From: Lichenicoccus sp964246745
Lineage (GTDB): Bacteria; Pseudomonadota; Alphaproteobacteria; Acetobacterales; Acetobacteraceae
NCBI GenBank assembly: GCA_964246745.1
Contig: CAXTRK010000009.1
Location: 1-64,000 of the forward strand
Reading direction: 5' to 3'
Length of the DNA stretch: 64,000 nucleotides
Shown: positions 7,086-15,324 of the stretch, in pieces
Numbering within the stretch: the stretch's first letter is position 1
How the letters are laid out: every line of letters begins with the position of its first letter
Translations under genes and position numbers: made by a program
The notes under the pieces: generated by a model
Told to the model about the DNA's origin: nothing
Database searches by the model: none
What the model saw: only the letters and a program-made list of their open reading frames with translations

Positions 7086-8747
7086 TCAAGGTAAAATCGG
7101 CCGCGACAGTTCGCCGCGGTCGGCCAGAGCCTTGATGCGGTCGGCGGTGCGCAGCGCCAGTGCCGTGATGGTCAGCGACGGATTGACGCCGCCGGTGGTG
7201 GGGAACACCGAGCCGTCGCAGACGAACAGGTTAGGCACGTCCCAGCTCCGGCAATCGGCATTGACCACGCTGGTTTCGGGCGCAAACCCCATACGGGCGG
7301 TGCCGGCGAGATGGTTAGTGTCGTTCTCCTGACGGAACAGGCCCTTCACGCCGGCAAGTTCCATGCTGGTTTGCATCTGGTCCATCGCGTGATTGATCAG
7401 CGCCTTGTCGTTGTCCGACCAGCTATAGGTGATGCGCGGCACGCGCAGGCCGTACTGGTCGGTCTCGTCGGCGAGTGTCACACGGTTGTCGAGCGACGGC
7501 AGCATCTCGCCGACCATCTTCACACCGACCTGATGATTGTAGTCTTCCATGTGCGCGCGCAGCGCGCCTCCCCACAGGTCGAGCGAACTGGTCAGCACCG
7601 AGGACCACTCGCTCGGCAGCGGCCCCTGCGCCATCCAGCAGTAGCCGCCGAAGAAATCCTTGCGGTCCTCGTAATTCCAGTGCTCGGTGATGGAAAGCGA
7701 CGGCGGTCCCTTGTTCCAGCGCACGGCATCTTTCATGGTGCCGTAAACCGCCTGATTGGACTGCGTCATCAGGTAGCGCCCGACCAGGCCGGAACTGTTG
7801 GCGAGCCCGTCCGGAAAGCGGTCCGTCGCCGAATTCAGCAGAAGTCTCGGGGTTTCGATCGCGTAACCCGCAACAACCACGTGGCGCGCCTTTTGAAAGC
7901 GCCAACGCCCGTCACGGAAATAGTGCACACCGCTGGCGCGTCCATCACGGTCGACCTCGATCCTGCCGGCCATCGCCAGATCGCGTATCTCGGCGCCGGC
8001 CTGGATCGCCCTCGGGATGAACGTCACCAACTGGCTCTGCTTGGCATTGGTCGAGCAGCCGACACGACAAAAGCCGCGATAGACGCACGGTGGCGAGCTG
8101 CCGCGCGGCGCCGAGACGGTGGCAAGCGGCGTCGGCGTCCAGCGATAGCCCTGCGCCTCCGCGCCGCGCGCCAGAACCTCGGCCGCGCCGTTGAGCTCGT
8201 GCGCGCGGTATGGATAGCGCGGCCGCTTGGGACCCCACGGATAGCTTACCGGTCCGGAGATCGCGAGCGACCGCTCCGCCGCCGTGTAGTAGTTCCACAT
8301 CTCGCGCCAGTCGAGCGGCCAGTCGGCGCCATAGCCAAGACGCGAGCGTGAGAGAAACCAGTCGGGGCGAAAACGCAACGACACCATGGCGAAGTGCACG
8401 GTGCTGCCGCCAACCGCCTTGCCGCTGTTGTTGCCGCCCATCTTGATCGGATTGGCGCCGTCGACAATCCGCTCGTCGGTCCAGAACAGCTTTGATTGTG
8501 CGGTTTCGTCCGAGGCGAAATCCTCGAGCGGGCGGAAATAGGCGCCCGCGTCGAGGCCCACGACCGAAAAGCCGGTCTCGGCAAGACGGGCAATCAGCGG
8601 ACCGCCGCCGGCGCCGGTGCCGATCACCACGAAATCGACCAGATCGTCCTCGGAATATTCCCGCATGGCGACCCATGCGCCTGGCTTGAACACATCCGGC
8701 GCGCGGCCGCCGGTGGCGCGCGGCTTGGCATAGATGTCAACGGACAC
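7086..8747 (-). CDS. GMC oxidoreductase, gluconate-2-dehydrogenase large-subunit-like
   Basis: The 553-residue flavoprotein has an ADP-binding FAD motif (VVIGTGAGGG), a second FAD signature (GGSTVHFAM), a Cys-rich stretch (CVYRGFCRVGCS) and the GMC C-terminal motif (NLFVCDGSVFPTTGGVNPSLT) near the active site. I chose the GTG at 8747, which overlaps the end of the subunit-3 gene by 11 bases, because the sequence after it (PDVFKPGAWVAMREYSEDD) is the usual N-terminal linker of these proteins; ATG 8666 is the alternative. No Tat or Sec signal is visible, so the enzyme seems to face the cytoplasm. It probably oxidises a sugar acid or alcohol and passes electrons to a partner. Substrate not known. 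Confidence 0.85.
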   Translation of the reverse strand: MSVDIYAKPRATGGRAPDVFKPGAWVAMREYSEDDLVDFVVIGTGAGGGPLIARLAETGFSVVGLDAGAYFRPLEDFASDETAQSKLFWTDERIVDGANPIKMGGNNSGKAVGGSTVHFAMVSLRFRPDWFLSRSRLGYGADWPLDWREMWNYYTAAERSLAISGPVSYPWGPKRPRYPYRAHELNGAAEVLARGAEAQGYRWTPTPLATVSAPRGSSPPCVYRGFCRVGCSTNAKQSQLVTFIPRAIQAGAEIRDLAMAGRIEVDRDGRASGVHYFRDGRWRFQKARHVVVAGYAIETPRLLLNSATDRFPDGLANSSGLVGRYLMTQSNQAVYGTMKDAVRWNKGPPSLSITEHWNYEDRKDFFGGYCWMAQGPLPSEWSSVLTSSLDLWGGALRAHMEDYNHQVGVKMVGEMLPSLDNRVTLADETDQYGLRVPRITYSWSDNDKALINHAMDQMQTSMELAGVKGLFRQENDTNHLAGTARMGFAPETSVVNADCRSWDVPNLFVCDGSVFPTTGGVNPSLTITALALRTADRIKALADRGELSRPILP

Positions 8748-9378
8748 GTTGGTTTTCCCGACGCGCCGCGCTCTCGCCTTGCGCGGAGGCCTCTTCCGCT
8801 TCCCAAGGATCACGTCGATTAAGGCCCAGGCGGACATAGCCGCGCGGGCTAGCCGGCCCACCATAGCCGATTTCGCTCCACGCGGTGGGGTGTGCGTAAT
8901 AGGCACTGACGATGTCGGGAAGTACCCGGTTCTTGAAGAATGATTGGCCTGGCATACCCTCGAACGCCGCCGCTTCAAGGCTGCCTGCTTCCAACTGTTT
9001 CAGCAGCGTATCCTGCTGCTCGCCCTCAAGCGCTTCGAATGGCTTGCCGTGATGCGCCTCGGAAGTCTTGCGCAGGCCGGCGAGCCCACGCTTCCAGGCT
9101 ATGCGCTGTTCCGGCAGCTCCGCATGACGGTAGCCGTCGCGCGCATCCGCATGCATCTTCTCATCGACATAGGATGCGAGCGGCACCGGCGGACGATTGT
9201 TCGGCTGCGGCATGATGCGGCGGCAGATCGCGCTCAGCGTTGCCCACTCCTGCGCGTCAAAGAAACGTGGCTCCCGCGGCACGGCGAGCCGTTGATCAAT
9301 CACCCGACGGGTCTCGTCGTTCCAGGACAGGCCAGGACGCTTGTCCAGCACGTCATACCCGGGATAGCGATCACCCAT
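8737..9378 (-). CDS. Gluconate 2-dehydrogenase subunit 3 family protein
   Basis: From ATG 9378 the protein has 213 residues. FFDAQEWATLSAICRRIMPQ is the family signature, followed by PLASYVDEKM and a run of helices ending in YYAHPTAWSEIGYGGPASPRGY. Such small subunits pair with GMC flavoproteins and in gluconate dehydrogenase are exported through a Tat signal, folding the complex before export. Here the N-terminus (MGDRYPGYDVLDKRPGL) has no twin-arginine signal, which is unusual. It overlaps the upstream membrane-protein gene by 8 bases and the GMC gene by 11, so the three are translationally coupled. ATG 9384 is an equally possible start. Confidence 0.82.
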   Translation of the reverse strand: MGDRYPGYDVLDKRPGLSWNDETRRVIDQRLAVPREPRFFDAQEWATLSAICRRIMPQPNNRPPVPLASYVDEKMHADARDGYRHAELPEQRIAWKRGLAGLRKTSEAHHGKPFEALEGEQQDTLLKQLEAGSLEAAAFEGMPGQSFFKNRVLPDIVSAYYAHPTAWSEIGYGGPASPRGYVRLGLNRRDPWEAEEASAQGESAARRENQRVR

Positions 9379-10405
9379 CGACATCATCCTCGAGCAAGCC
9401 AAGTGCCGCCAGACCAGCCAGCGCCAGGCCGGTGAAGGCAGGCGGCGCCGGGATCGGCGGCCCGTCCAACAGATTCTGCCGCCAGTTGCGCCAGCCGCCC
9501 ATGCTCCGGCCGACGCCCGCCGCGTGGAACCCGGTGCCCGCGAGACCGAGCACGGCCGTCGCGCGCAGCCACCAGCGGGTGAACGGCCGCGCGCGCTCGC
9601 CGGCCGTCATCGAGGCGGCCGCGGTGAGCAAGGCGGCGACCGGCGGCATCGTCACCGGCAGATACATGAACGGGTCGTGGAACTCGCCGCGGAAATGCAG
9701 GAGGCCAGCTTCGCCCACGGTGCCGAGGATTCCGGCTCCTGTCACCGCCCCCACCACACGCCCCGCCGGCAGGCCCAGGATGGTCGGGGGCGCGTCCGGA
9801 GTGGAGTCTCTGACGCGTTCGGAGAGGAAACCCAGCAGGCCGGACAGCATCAACGCCGCCGGCGCGCCGGGAGGCGCGGAATAGAACAGATTTTGCAGGA
9901 TGAAACCGCCCGGTTTCTTGCCGATGTTGTAAAGATGAAACCCTGTGCCAACCAGCCCGGTCAGCGCGGTCAGCACATAGATGGCGTCACGCGCCTTATG
10001 CGAGCGATCGCGCGTATCGGAGGTGCCATGAGCGCTGACCGCGAGCGAGAGCGTGGACGTCACCAGCGGCGTGAACATCGCCTTGTTGTGGAACTGGCCG
10101 CGATAATGCTCGATGGCGCTATCGAACAGCACCGAGCCCGCGAGGGTGCCGGCGGCGCGATTGAGCCGACGTGCCGCCTTGACCTTTCTCGGACGGTTGA
10201 CCGATGGAGCATCAAGCGTCGGCGTCATGTCCGCCAGCGACGTGGGCGGAGCGCGCAGCGACAGCCCGCGCGACGACGCCGCCAAGGCGCCCAGCGTGGC
10301 GGCGCCAAGTGCCGTCATCACTCCAGCCACGGCGCCGTCCGGCCGACTGGGCATCGGCCGCCGGGACATCAACCGGCCCTTGGCCCGCAATGCATCCATA
10401 CGCAT
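9371..10405 (-). CDS. Membrane protein with internal duplication, dehydrogenase-operon partner
   Basis: The 344-residue protein has several hydrophobic segments (about 28-45, 145-157, 180-195, 215-232, 250-265, 282-296, 325-338). It consists of two related halves: HYRGQFH...MFTP (100-113), GTGFHLYNIGKKPGGF (153-168) and QNLFYSAPPGAPAAL (171-185) recur as HFRGEFH...MYLP (237-250), GTGFHAAGVGRSMGGW (290-305) and QNLLDGPPIPAPPAF (310-324). Histidines 100/237, 106/243 and 157/294 are conserved between halves. The gene begins 1 base after the TPP-enzyme stop and overlaps subunit 3, so it belongs to the same complex or pathway. I do not recognise a named family. Paired histidines could hold haem or quinone; that is a guess. 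Confidence 0.75.
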   Translation of the reverse strand: MRMDALRAKGRLMSRRPMPSRPDGAVAGVMTALGAATLGALAASSRGLSLRAPPTSLADMTPTLDAPSVNRPRKVKAARRLNRAAGTLAGSVLFDSAIEHYRGQFHNKAMFTPLVTSTLSLAVSAHGTSDTRDRSHKARDAIYVLTALTGLVGTGFHLYNIGKKPGGFILQNLFYSAPPGAPAALMLSGLLGFLSERVRDSTPDAPPTILGLPAGRVVGAVTGAGILGTVGEAGLLHFRGEFHDPFMYLPVTMPPVAALLTAAASMTAGERARPFTRWWLRATAVLGLAGTGFHAAGVGRSMGGWRNWRQNLLDGPPIPAPPAFTGLALAGLAALGLLEDDVDG

Positions 10406-10406
10406 G

Positions 10407-12194
10407 TCAGTGCTTGCCGGGCAGAATGCCGGCCAACATCTCCTTGGCGCTGTTCTTGAGCACGCTGGCGAGTTCCGGCTCGTGGGGAATCATCGTCATG
10501 AAGTTCTTCGCGTCCTTCACCGTGATGTGCGGCGGCAGCGGCGGCACATTCGGATCCGTGCGTGCCTCGAAAATCACCGGCCGGTCCGCGGCCAGCGCCT
10601 CATCCCAGGCGGCGCCGAGCTTCTCCGGATCATCGACGCGAATACCCTTCAGCCCGATCAATTCGGCATAGCGCGCATAAGGAAAGTCCGGGATGGACTG
10701 GGTGGACTCCGTCTTGCCTTCGCCCAACTGCACGCGCTCCTCCCAGGTCACCTGGTTGAGGTCGCGATTGTTCAGCACCAGCACGATCAGGCTCGGGTTC
10801 GACCATTGTTTCCAATACTTGCCGATCGTGATCATGACATTGATGCCGTTCATCTGCATCGCGCCGTCGCCCATGCAGGCAATCACCGTGCGCTCCGGAA
10901 ACGCCATCTTGCCTGCCATGGCATAGGGCGTGCCGGCGCCAAGCGAGGCGAGGCCGCCGGAGAGCGACGCCTTCATTCCGCGCCGGATTTTCAGGTCACG
11001 CGCATACCAGTTGGCGGCTGAGCCGGAATCCGCCGTCAGAATGCAGTTGTCAGGCAGACGTGGCGACAGCTCCCAGAACACCCGCTGCGGATTGATCGGA
11101 TTGGCCGAGGACATCGCCCGTTCCTCGAGTGTCTTCCACCAGGCGGTGACTTCCTTCTCGATCTTGTGCCGCCACGACCGATCCGTCTTGCGTGTCAGCA
11201 GCGGCGCCAACGCCCGCAACGTCGCGGCGCTGTCGCCGATCAGGTTGATCTCCATCGGATAGCGCAGGCTGAGATTGGCGCCGTTGATGTCGATCTGCAC
11301 GCCGCGCGCGCTGCCAGGCTTAGGCAGGAACTCGCTGTATGGAAAAGACGAGCCCACCATCAGAAAAGTATCGCATTCCTGCATGAGGTCCCAGCTCGGC
11401 TTGGTGCCGAGCAGGCCGAGCGAGCCGGTGACGTAAGCGAGATCGTCGGGCAGCACCGCCTTGCCGAGCAACGCCTTGGCCACACCCGCGCCAAGCAGGT
11501 CGGCGACCTCCATGACCTCGTCGACCGCCGACATGCAGCCCGCGCCGACCAGCATCGCCACCTTGCCGCCGGCATTCAGCACGTCAGCCGCCTGACGCAG
11601 GCCCGCCGCCTCCGGCACCTTGCTCTCGAAGGCGTAGCCGATGCCGGTATGGGTGGTGCCGTGCTTGAGCGGCGGGTCTGCGTAGGCGAGTTCCTGCAAA
11701 TCGTTGGGGATGATCACGCAGGTCACGGCGCGCTTGGCGTGAGCGATACGCACCGCGCGGTCGATCAGGTGGCGGACCTGTCCCGGCACCATCGCGGTGG
11801 CCACATACTCGGAGGCGACATCCTTGAACAAGGTCTGCAGGTCGACTTCCTGCTGATAGTGCGCGCCGATCGCGGTGCGCGCCTGCTGGCCGACGATGGC
11901 GACAACGCCGACATGGTCGAGCTTGGCGTCATAGAGGCCGTTCAGCAGGTGAACCGCCCCCGGTCCGGAGGTGGCGTAACAGAGCCCCACCTGACCAGTG
12001 AACTTCGCGTGCGCCGAAGCCATGAACGCGGCCATTTCCTCATGCCGCACCTGGACGTAGTCGAAGCCGTCGTTGATCGCCTCTTGCAGCGCGATATCGA
12101 GGCCGCCGACGCCATCCCCGGGATACCCGTAAACTCGCGTCAATCCCCATTCACGCAGTCTGTGCCAGACGAATTCACTGACGTTCATGCTCAT
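10407..12194 (-). CDS. Thiamine-pyrophosphate-dependent enzyme, pyruvate oxidase-like
   Basis: The protein has 595 residues from ATG 12194 (AAGGAA 9 bases before it) and the three-domain layout of the PoxB/acetolactate synthase family. The N-terminal domain carries VYGYPGDGVGG and the activating Glu in RHEEMAAFMA; the middle domain carries the FAD- or nucleotide-type fold (LVGAGC, LLGTKPSW); the C-terminal domain carries the TPP/Mg motif CMGDGAMQMN ending in the LNNRDLNQV strand. It decarboxylates a 2-oxo acid, probably pyruvate, and hands electrons or an acyl group on. PoxB's C-terminal lipid-binding helix is not obvious. The tight coupling with a membrane protein and GMC subunits is discussed in the findings. 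Confidence 0.85.
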   Translation of the reverse strand: MSMNVSEFVWHRLREWGLTRVYGYPGDGVGGLDIALQEAINDGFDYVQVRHEEMAAFMASAHAKFTGQVGLCYATSGPGAVHLLNGLYDAKLDHVGVVAIVGQQARTAIGAHYQQEVDLQTLFKDVASEYVATAMVPGQVRHLIDRAVRIAHAKRAVTCVIIPNDLQELAYADPPLKHGTTHTGIGYAFESKVPEAAGLRQAADVLNAGGKVAMLVGAGCMSAVDEVMEVADLLGAGVAKALLGKAVLPDDLAYVTGSLGLLGTKPSWDLMQECDTFLMVGSSFPYSEFLPKPGSARGVQIDINGANLSLRYPMEINLIGDSAATLRALAPLLTRKTDRSWRHKIEKEVTAWWKTLEERAMSSANPINPQRVFWELSPRLPDNCILTADSGSAANWYARDLKIRRGMKASLSGGLASLGAGTPYAMAGKMAFPERTVIACMGDGAMQMNGINVMITIGKYWKQWSNPSLIVLVLNNRDLNQVTWEERVQLGEGKTESTQSIPDFPYARYAELIGLKGIRVDDPEKLGAAWDEALAADRPVIFEARTDPNVPPLPPHITVKDAKNFMTMIPHEPELASVLKNSAKEMLAGILPGKH

Positions 12195-12226
12195 GGCGAT
12201 ATTCCTTTTCGCGCCGGCTGAGACCA

Positions 12227-12817
12227 CTACGCCGGCTTGTCAGAACCGTTCCCTCCCGCCAGCGCCACCTCGCGCGCGCGCCCTGCCTCGGCCATGTATT
12301 CCGAAAGTTCGGGACGGCGCGCGAGCTGTTCGCGGTAGAGGCCGATCGCAGCCTCGATCAAGGTGCCGCCGCGGCCGAGTTGCGCGTCGCCGAACTCGAC
12401 CATGCGCAGGTTCGGCCAGGCCTTGGAGCGGATTTGCAGCAGCTCCGCCGCCAGAGCGCTGGCCTCGCGATCCGGCTGCGCCTGCGCCAGCATCAGCAGC
12501 ATCGCGGCCGACGAGCGCGACACCCCGGCATGGCAGTGCACCAGCAGATGCGGGTCGGGCTCCGCCAGCAGGCCCCGCCCGAAATCAAGCAGCCGGCGCA
12601 CATGCTCCGGCTGCGGCGCGATCTCGCCTGGCGTCTCCTCGATGATGTCGTTGAAGCGCAACTCCAGCCGCTGATGCGCGCCATAGGTGCCGAACGCCTC
12701 CGGCACCGGCCAGTCCGGGTCAAGGATCGACAACACGTGCGTAACACCCAGGGCGCGATGGCCGGGCAGCTCGTCGAGACCGCAGATGGTGGTCTTGAAC
12801 GGGGTGAGGTCAGGCAT
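12227..12817 (-). CDS. Tyrosine/dual-specificity protein phosphatase family
   Basis: From ATG 12817 the protein has 196 residues. The P-loop HCHAGVSRS (94-102) gives Cys95 as nucleophile and Arg101 as phosphate binder, and FNDI (55-58) holds the likely general acid Asp57. The rest is a compact alpha/beta phosphatase with no signal peptide. GGGAG lies about 10 bases before the start; 13 further in-frame codons upstream lack the family pattern. It lies 22 bases after the methyltransferase and 32 bases before the TPP enzyme and is probably co-transcribed. Its substrate, protein or small molecule, is unknown. Confidence 0.8.
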   Translation of the reverse strand: MPDLTPFKTTICGLDELPGHRALGVTHVLSILDPDWPVPEAFGTYGAHQRLELRFNDIIEETPGEIAPQPEHVRRLLDFGRGLLAEPDPHLLVHCHAGVSRSSAAMLLMLAQAQPDREASALAAELLQIRSKAWPNLRMVEFGDAQLGRGGTLIEAAIGLYREQLARRPELSEYMAEAGRAREVALAGGNGSDKPA

Positions 12818-12839
12818 GGCGAGGCTACTCCCAGAGGCG

Positions 12840-13607
12840 TCAGACAAACGCGGCAATGATGGTCATGGTGTCGAGGGTAAAGCTGCCGTCGGCCGCGACC
12901 GCGAAATGGTCCCGCACGCACGCGGGCGCCATTTCCTGCACCTGGCGGATCGCCTGCACGAGCGGCGCGCACGTTTGCGTGCGGCCGGTCCAGCTCGCGA
13001 AATCAAGTGCGAGCCTGCGGCAAATGAGCCCGGTGACCGCCAGACCGCTGCGCGACAACGCGGCGACCCATTCGGCAACGCTGTAGTTGCGAACGTGCGA
13101 GGCATCGCGCAGCAGCTCGATCGCCTGCAGATGGGTGTCGAGCAAGGCCGACGCCGGCGACACCGTGTCGATGAACACGGCGATGCCACGCGGCCGGAGC
13201 ACGCGCCTTGCCTCGCGCAGCCCGGCTTCGAGATCCTGCCAGTGATGCGCCGAGAAACGGCACAGCACGGCGTCGAAGGCCGCGTCGTCGAACGGCAGCG
13301 CTTCCGCCGCCGCCTGCCGCGTCTGGATGTTGAGGAGGCCACGTTCGCGCGCTTCGTGGTTCACCGCCAACAGCATGGCCGGAGTGAGATCACAGGCAAC
13401 CACTTCAGCGGCGAACGGCGCGGCGCGGTAGCTGACATGGCCGCCGCCGCAGCCCAGATCCAGCACCCGCCCGCACGGCCGCTCGCGGAGCAGCGCCTCA
13501 AGCTGGTCAAGGTCGGCGCCGCTGCTATGCGTGGCACTGCCGACATAGTCCTTGGCGCGCGGACCATACTGGGCGGCGACGAAATCGTGCTGTTCGGTCG
13601 AGGTCAT
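12840..13607 (-). CDS. Class I SAM-dependent methyltransferase
   Basis: The 255-residue protein has motif I VLDLGCGGGHV (48-58) for AdoMet, an acidic end of strand 2 (VVACDLTP), motif II-like FDAVLCRFSAHHW and motif III LRPRGIAVFIDT. This is the Methyltransf_11/UbiE-like arrangement for small-molecule methylation. The start ATG follows CGATG-rich sequence 50 bases after the Nudix stop. Nothing in the sequence sets the substrate. It shares a minus-strand run with the phosphatase and TPP enzyme. Confidence 0.85.
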   Translation of the reverse strand: MTSTEQHDFVAAQYGPRAKDYVGSATHSSGADLDQLEALLRERPCGRVLDLGCGGGHVSYRAAPFAAEVVACDLTPAMLLAVNHEARERGLLNIQTRQAAAEALPFDDAAFDAVLCRFSAHHWQDLEAGLREARRVLRPRGIAVFIDTVSPASALLDTHLQAIELLRDASHVRNYSVAEWVAALSRSGLAVTGLICRRLALDFASWTGRTQTCAPLVQAIRQVQEMAPACVRDHFAVAADGSFTLDTMTIIAAFV

Positions 13608-13615
13608 CGGGAGAT

Positions 13616-13644
13616 GCTTGTCAAAGCGCGGGTGCTTGTCAAAG
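13616..13644. repeat. Direct repeat of 12 bases between Nudix and methyltransferase genes
   Basis: TGCTTGTCAAAG occurs at 13616-13627 and again at 13633-13644, 17 bases apart start to start, in the 51-base gap between the two genes. It could be a duplicated regulator site or a local slippage product. No promoter elements are obvious next to it. Confidence 0.6.
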
Positions 13645-13658
13645 GATGGGCGTCCGGT

Positions 13659-14294
13659 TCAATCGAACTCCGTCGGCAGATCCGTTGCGCGGTGATGCGC
13701 GAACAGCCGAGCGATCTGGTGCGGCAAGGTGCGGCCGGTGGAAAGATCGGCGGGAAGTTCGTGCTCCGCGAAAAAGCGCGCCTCGCTGGTTTCCAGGCTG
13801 CCCCGCGCGGCCCCTCCGGTCAGCGCGCACAGGAAAAACAGCTTGTAGATCGAGAACGGGCCCGCTGGACGGTGTCCTTGGCGCCCGCGGTCGTGCAGCA
13901 GCGCCAGCTTGATCACCCGCGCCTCGTAACCGGATTCCTCACGGATTTCGCGTGCCACGCATTCGGACGCGGTCTGATTGACATCGGCCCAGCCGCCGGG
14001 AAGCGTCCAACGGCCGCCATCCGCGGTCTCCCGCACCAGCAGCAGGCGATGCGCGTCGTCGAACACGGCGCCGCGCACATCGACTTTCGGCGTGGCGTAG
14101 CCCTGCTCCGACTGGAACAACCCGAGCAGCGATGCCGCATCCTGGCCGCTGCCTTCCGCCATCATCCCGGCCGCCAGCGCACGCAGCGCCTCATAGCGCT
14201 CACGGTCATATGGGTTTGGGCTGAAGGCCAGGCCACTCTGCGAGATCGCCTGGATCTCACGCGCCCAAACCAGCCAACGCGGCTCATCTGTCAT
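13659..14294 (-). CDS. Nudix hydrolase with N-terminal helical domain
   Basis: From ATG 14294 the protein has 211 residues. The N-terminal ~65 residues (WLVWAREIQAISQSGLAF, then YDRERYEALR) match the small helical domain found ahead of ADP-ribose-type Nudix proteins. The Nudix box begins at Gly101 and ends with REIREESGY (115-123), with all metal-binding Glu residues present. It would hydrolyse a nucleoside diphosphate derivative such as ADP-ribose or an NDP-sugar. It is the first gene of the minus-strand run ending with the GMC gene and is divergent from thiM. A longer frame reaches 14675 but lies antisense to thiM. Confidence 0.86.
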   Translation of the reverse strand: MTDEPRWLVWAREIQAISQSGLAFSPNPYDRERYEALRALAAGMMAEGSGQDAASLLGLFQSEQGYATPKVDVRGAVFDDAHRLLLVRETADGGRWTLPGGWADVNQTASECVAREIREESGYEARVIKLALLHDRGRQGHRPAGPFSIYKLFFLCALTGGAARGSLETSEARFFAEHELPADLSTGRTLPHQIARLFAHHRATDLPTEFD

Positions 14295-14400
14295 GACACG
14301 ACCTTCACGCCGGCGAGGAGACCGCACGATACAGGCTTTAAGCCGCCATGCCAGATCGTCCGCTTGACCAGGCCGGCCGCGCCGCCGCAGGCTTGCCGCC

Positions 14401-15246
14401 ATGACCGGCATTTCCGCGCACGACGTCGCCGCCACTCTCGCGGCGCTGCGCGCGCGCACGCCGCTGGTGCACAACATCACCAATCTGGTGGTCACCAACA
14501 GCACCGCCAACGCGCTGCTGGCGATCGGCGCCTCGCCGGCGATGGTCGAGGCGGCGGAAGAGGTCGAAGCCTTTGCCGCCGTGGCCTCGGCCTTGGTCAT
14601 CAATCTCGGCACGATGAGCGCCCCCCGCGCCGACGCCATGCGGCTCGCGGCGGCGTCCGCGCGCGCCGCCGGCACGCCCTGGGTGCTCGACCCGGTGGCG
14701 GTCGGCGCGATCGCCTATCGCTCGATGGTCGCGGTCGGGCTGCTCGCGCACAAGCCGCAGGTGGTGCGCGGCAACGCCTCGGAAATCATCGCTCTCGCCC
14801 AGCTTGCAAGCGACCAGCCCGCGCGCGCTGCCGGCCGCGGCGTCGACAGCCTGGCGCACTCTGGAGAGGCGCTGCACGCCGCCCGTCTGCTGGCGGCGGC
14901 GACCGGCGGCGCGGTCGTCATAAGTGGCGCCACCGACTACGTCGTAGGGGGCGCCCGCACCATCGCCATCGACAACGGCCACCCGATGATGACGCGCGTG
15001 ACCGGGCTCGGCTGCACCGCGACGGCGATCATCGGCGCCTGCCTCGCCGTCGAGCCCGACCCGGTCGCGGCGGCGGCGCACGGCATGGCGCTGATCGGCC
15101 TCGCCGGCGAGATCGCTGCCGCCCGCGCCAACGGTCCCGGCTCGCTGCAAATGGAGTTGCTGGACGCGCTCTATTGCCTCGACGCCGGCACCGTCACCAG
15201 CCGCGTGCGTCTGCATGAAGAGGTCGGCGAAGTCACTCACCTGTGA
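14401..15246 (+). CDS. thiM: Hydroxyethylthiazole kinase
   Basis: The 281-residue protein phosphorylates 4-methyl-5-(2-hydroxyethyl)thiazole, a salvage step of thiamine synthesis. Family marks are LVHNITNLVVTNSTANALLA near the start, MVEAAEEVE, LVINLGTM, PWVLDPVAVGA, VRGNASEI and the catalytic Cys region TGLGCTATAIIGA. Length is a little above the usual ~265. There is no clear Shine-Dalgarno site and, unusually for thi genes, no TPP riboswitch in the 106 bases upstream. It is divergent from the Nudix gene and stands alone, with thiD/thiE not nearby. Confidence 0.92.
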   Translation: MTGISAHDVAATLAALRARTPLVHNITNLVVTNSTANALLAIGASPAMVEAAEEVEAFAAVASALVINLGTMSAPRADAMRLAAASARAAGTPWVLDPVAVGAIAYRSMVAVGLLAHKPQVVRGNASEIIALAQLASDQPARAAGRGVDSLAHSGEALHAARLLAAATGGAVVISGATDYVVGGARTIAIDNGHPMMTRVTGLGCTATAIIGACLAVEPDPVAAAAHGMALIGLAGEIAAARANGPGSLQMELLDALYCLDAGTVTSRVRLHEEVGEVTHL

Positions 15247-15324
15247 CTACATGAACAAAAATCAAGCTTTTCCAGGTCGGCTATATTCCTGTTAGATTAC
15301 GAACAAATAACGGGAGGAAACAAA

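Noticed and set aside
14295..14400. Possible TPP riboswitch before thiM
   Set aside because: The conserved CTGAGA and AACCTGAT blocks are missing in this stretch.
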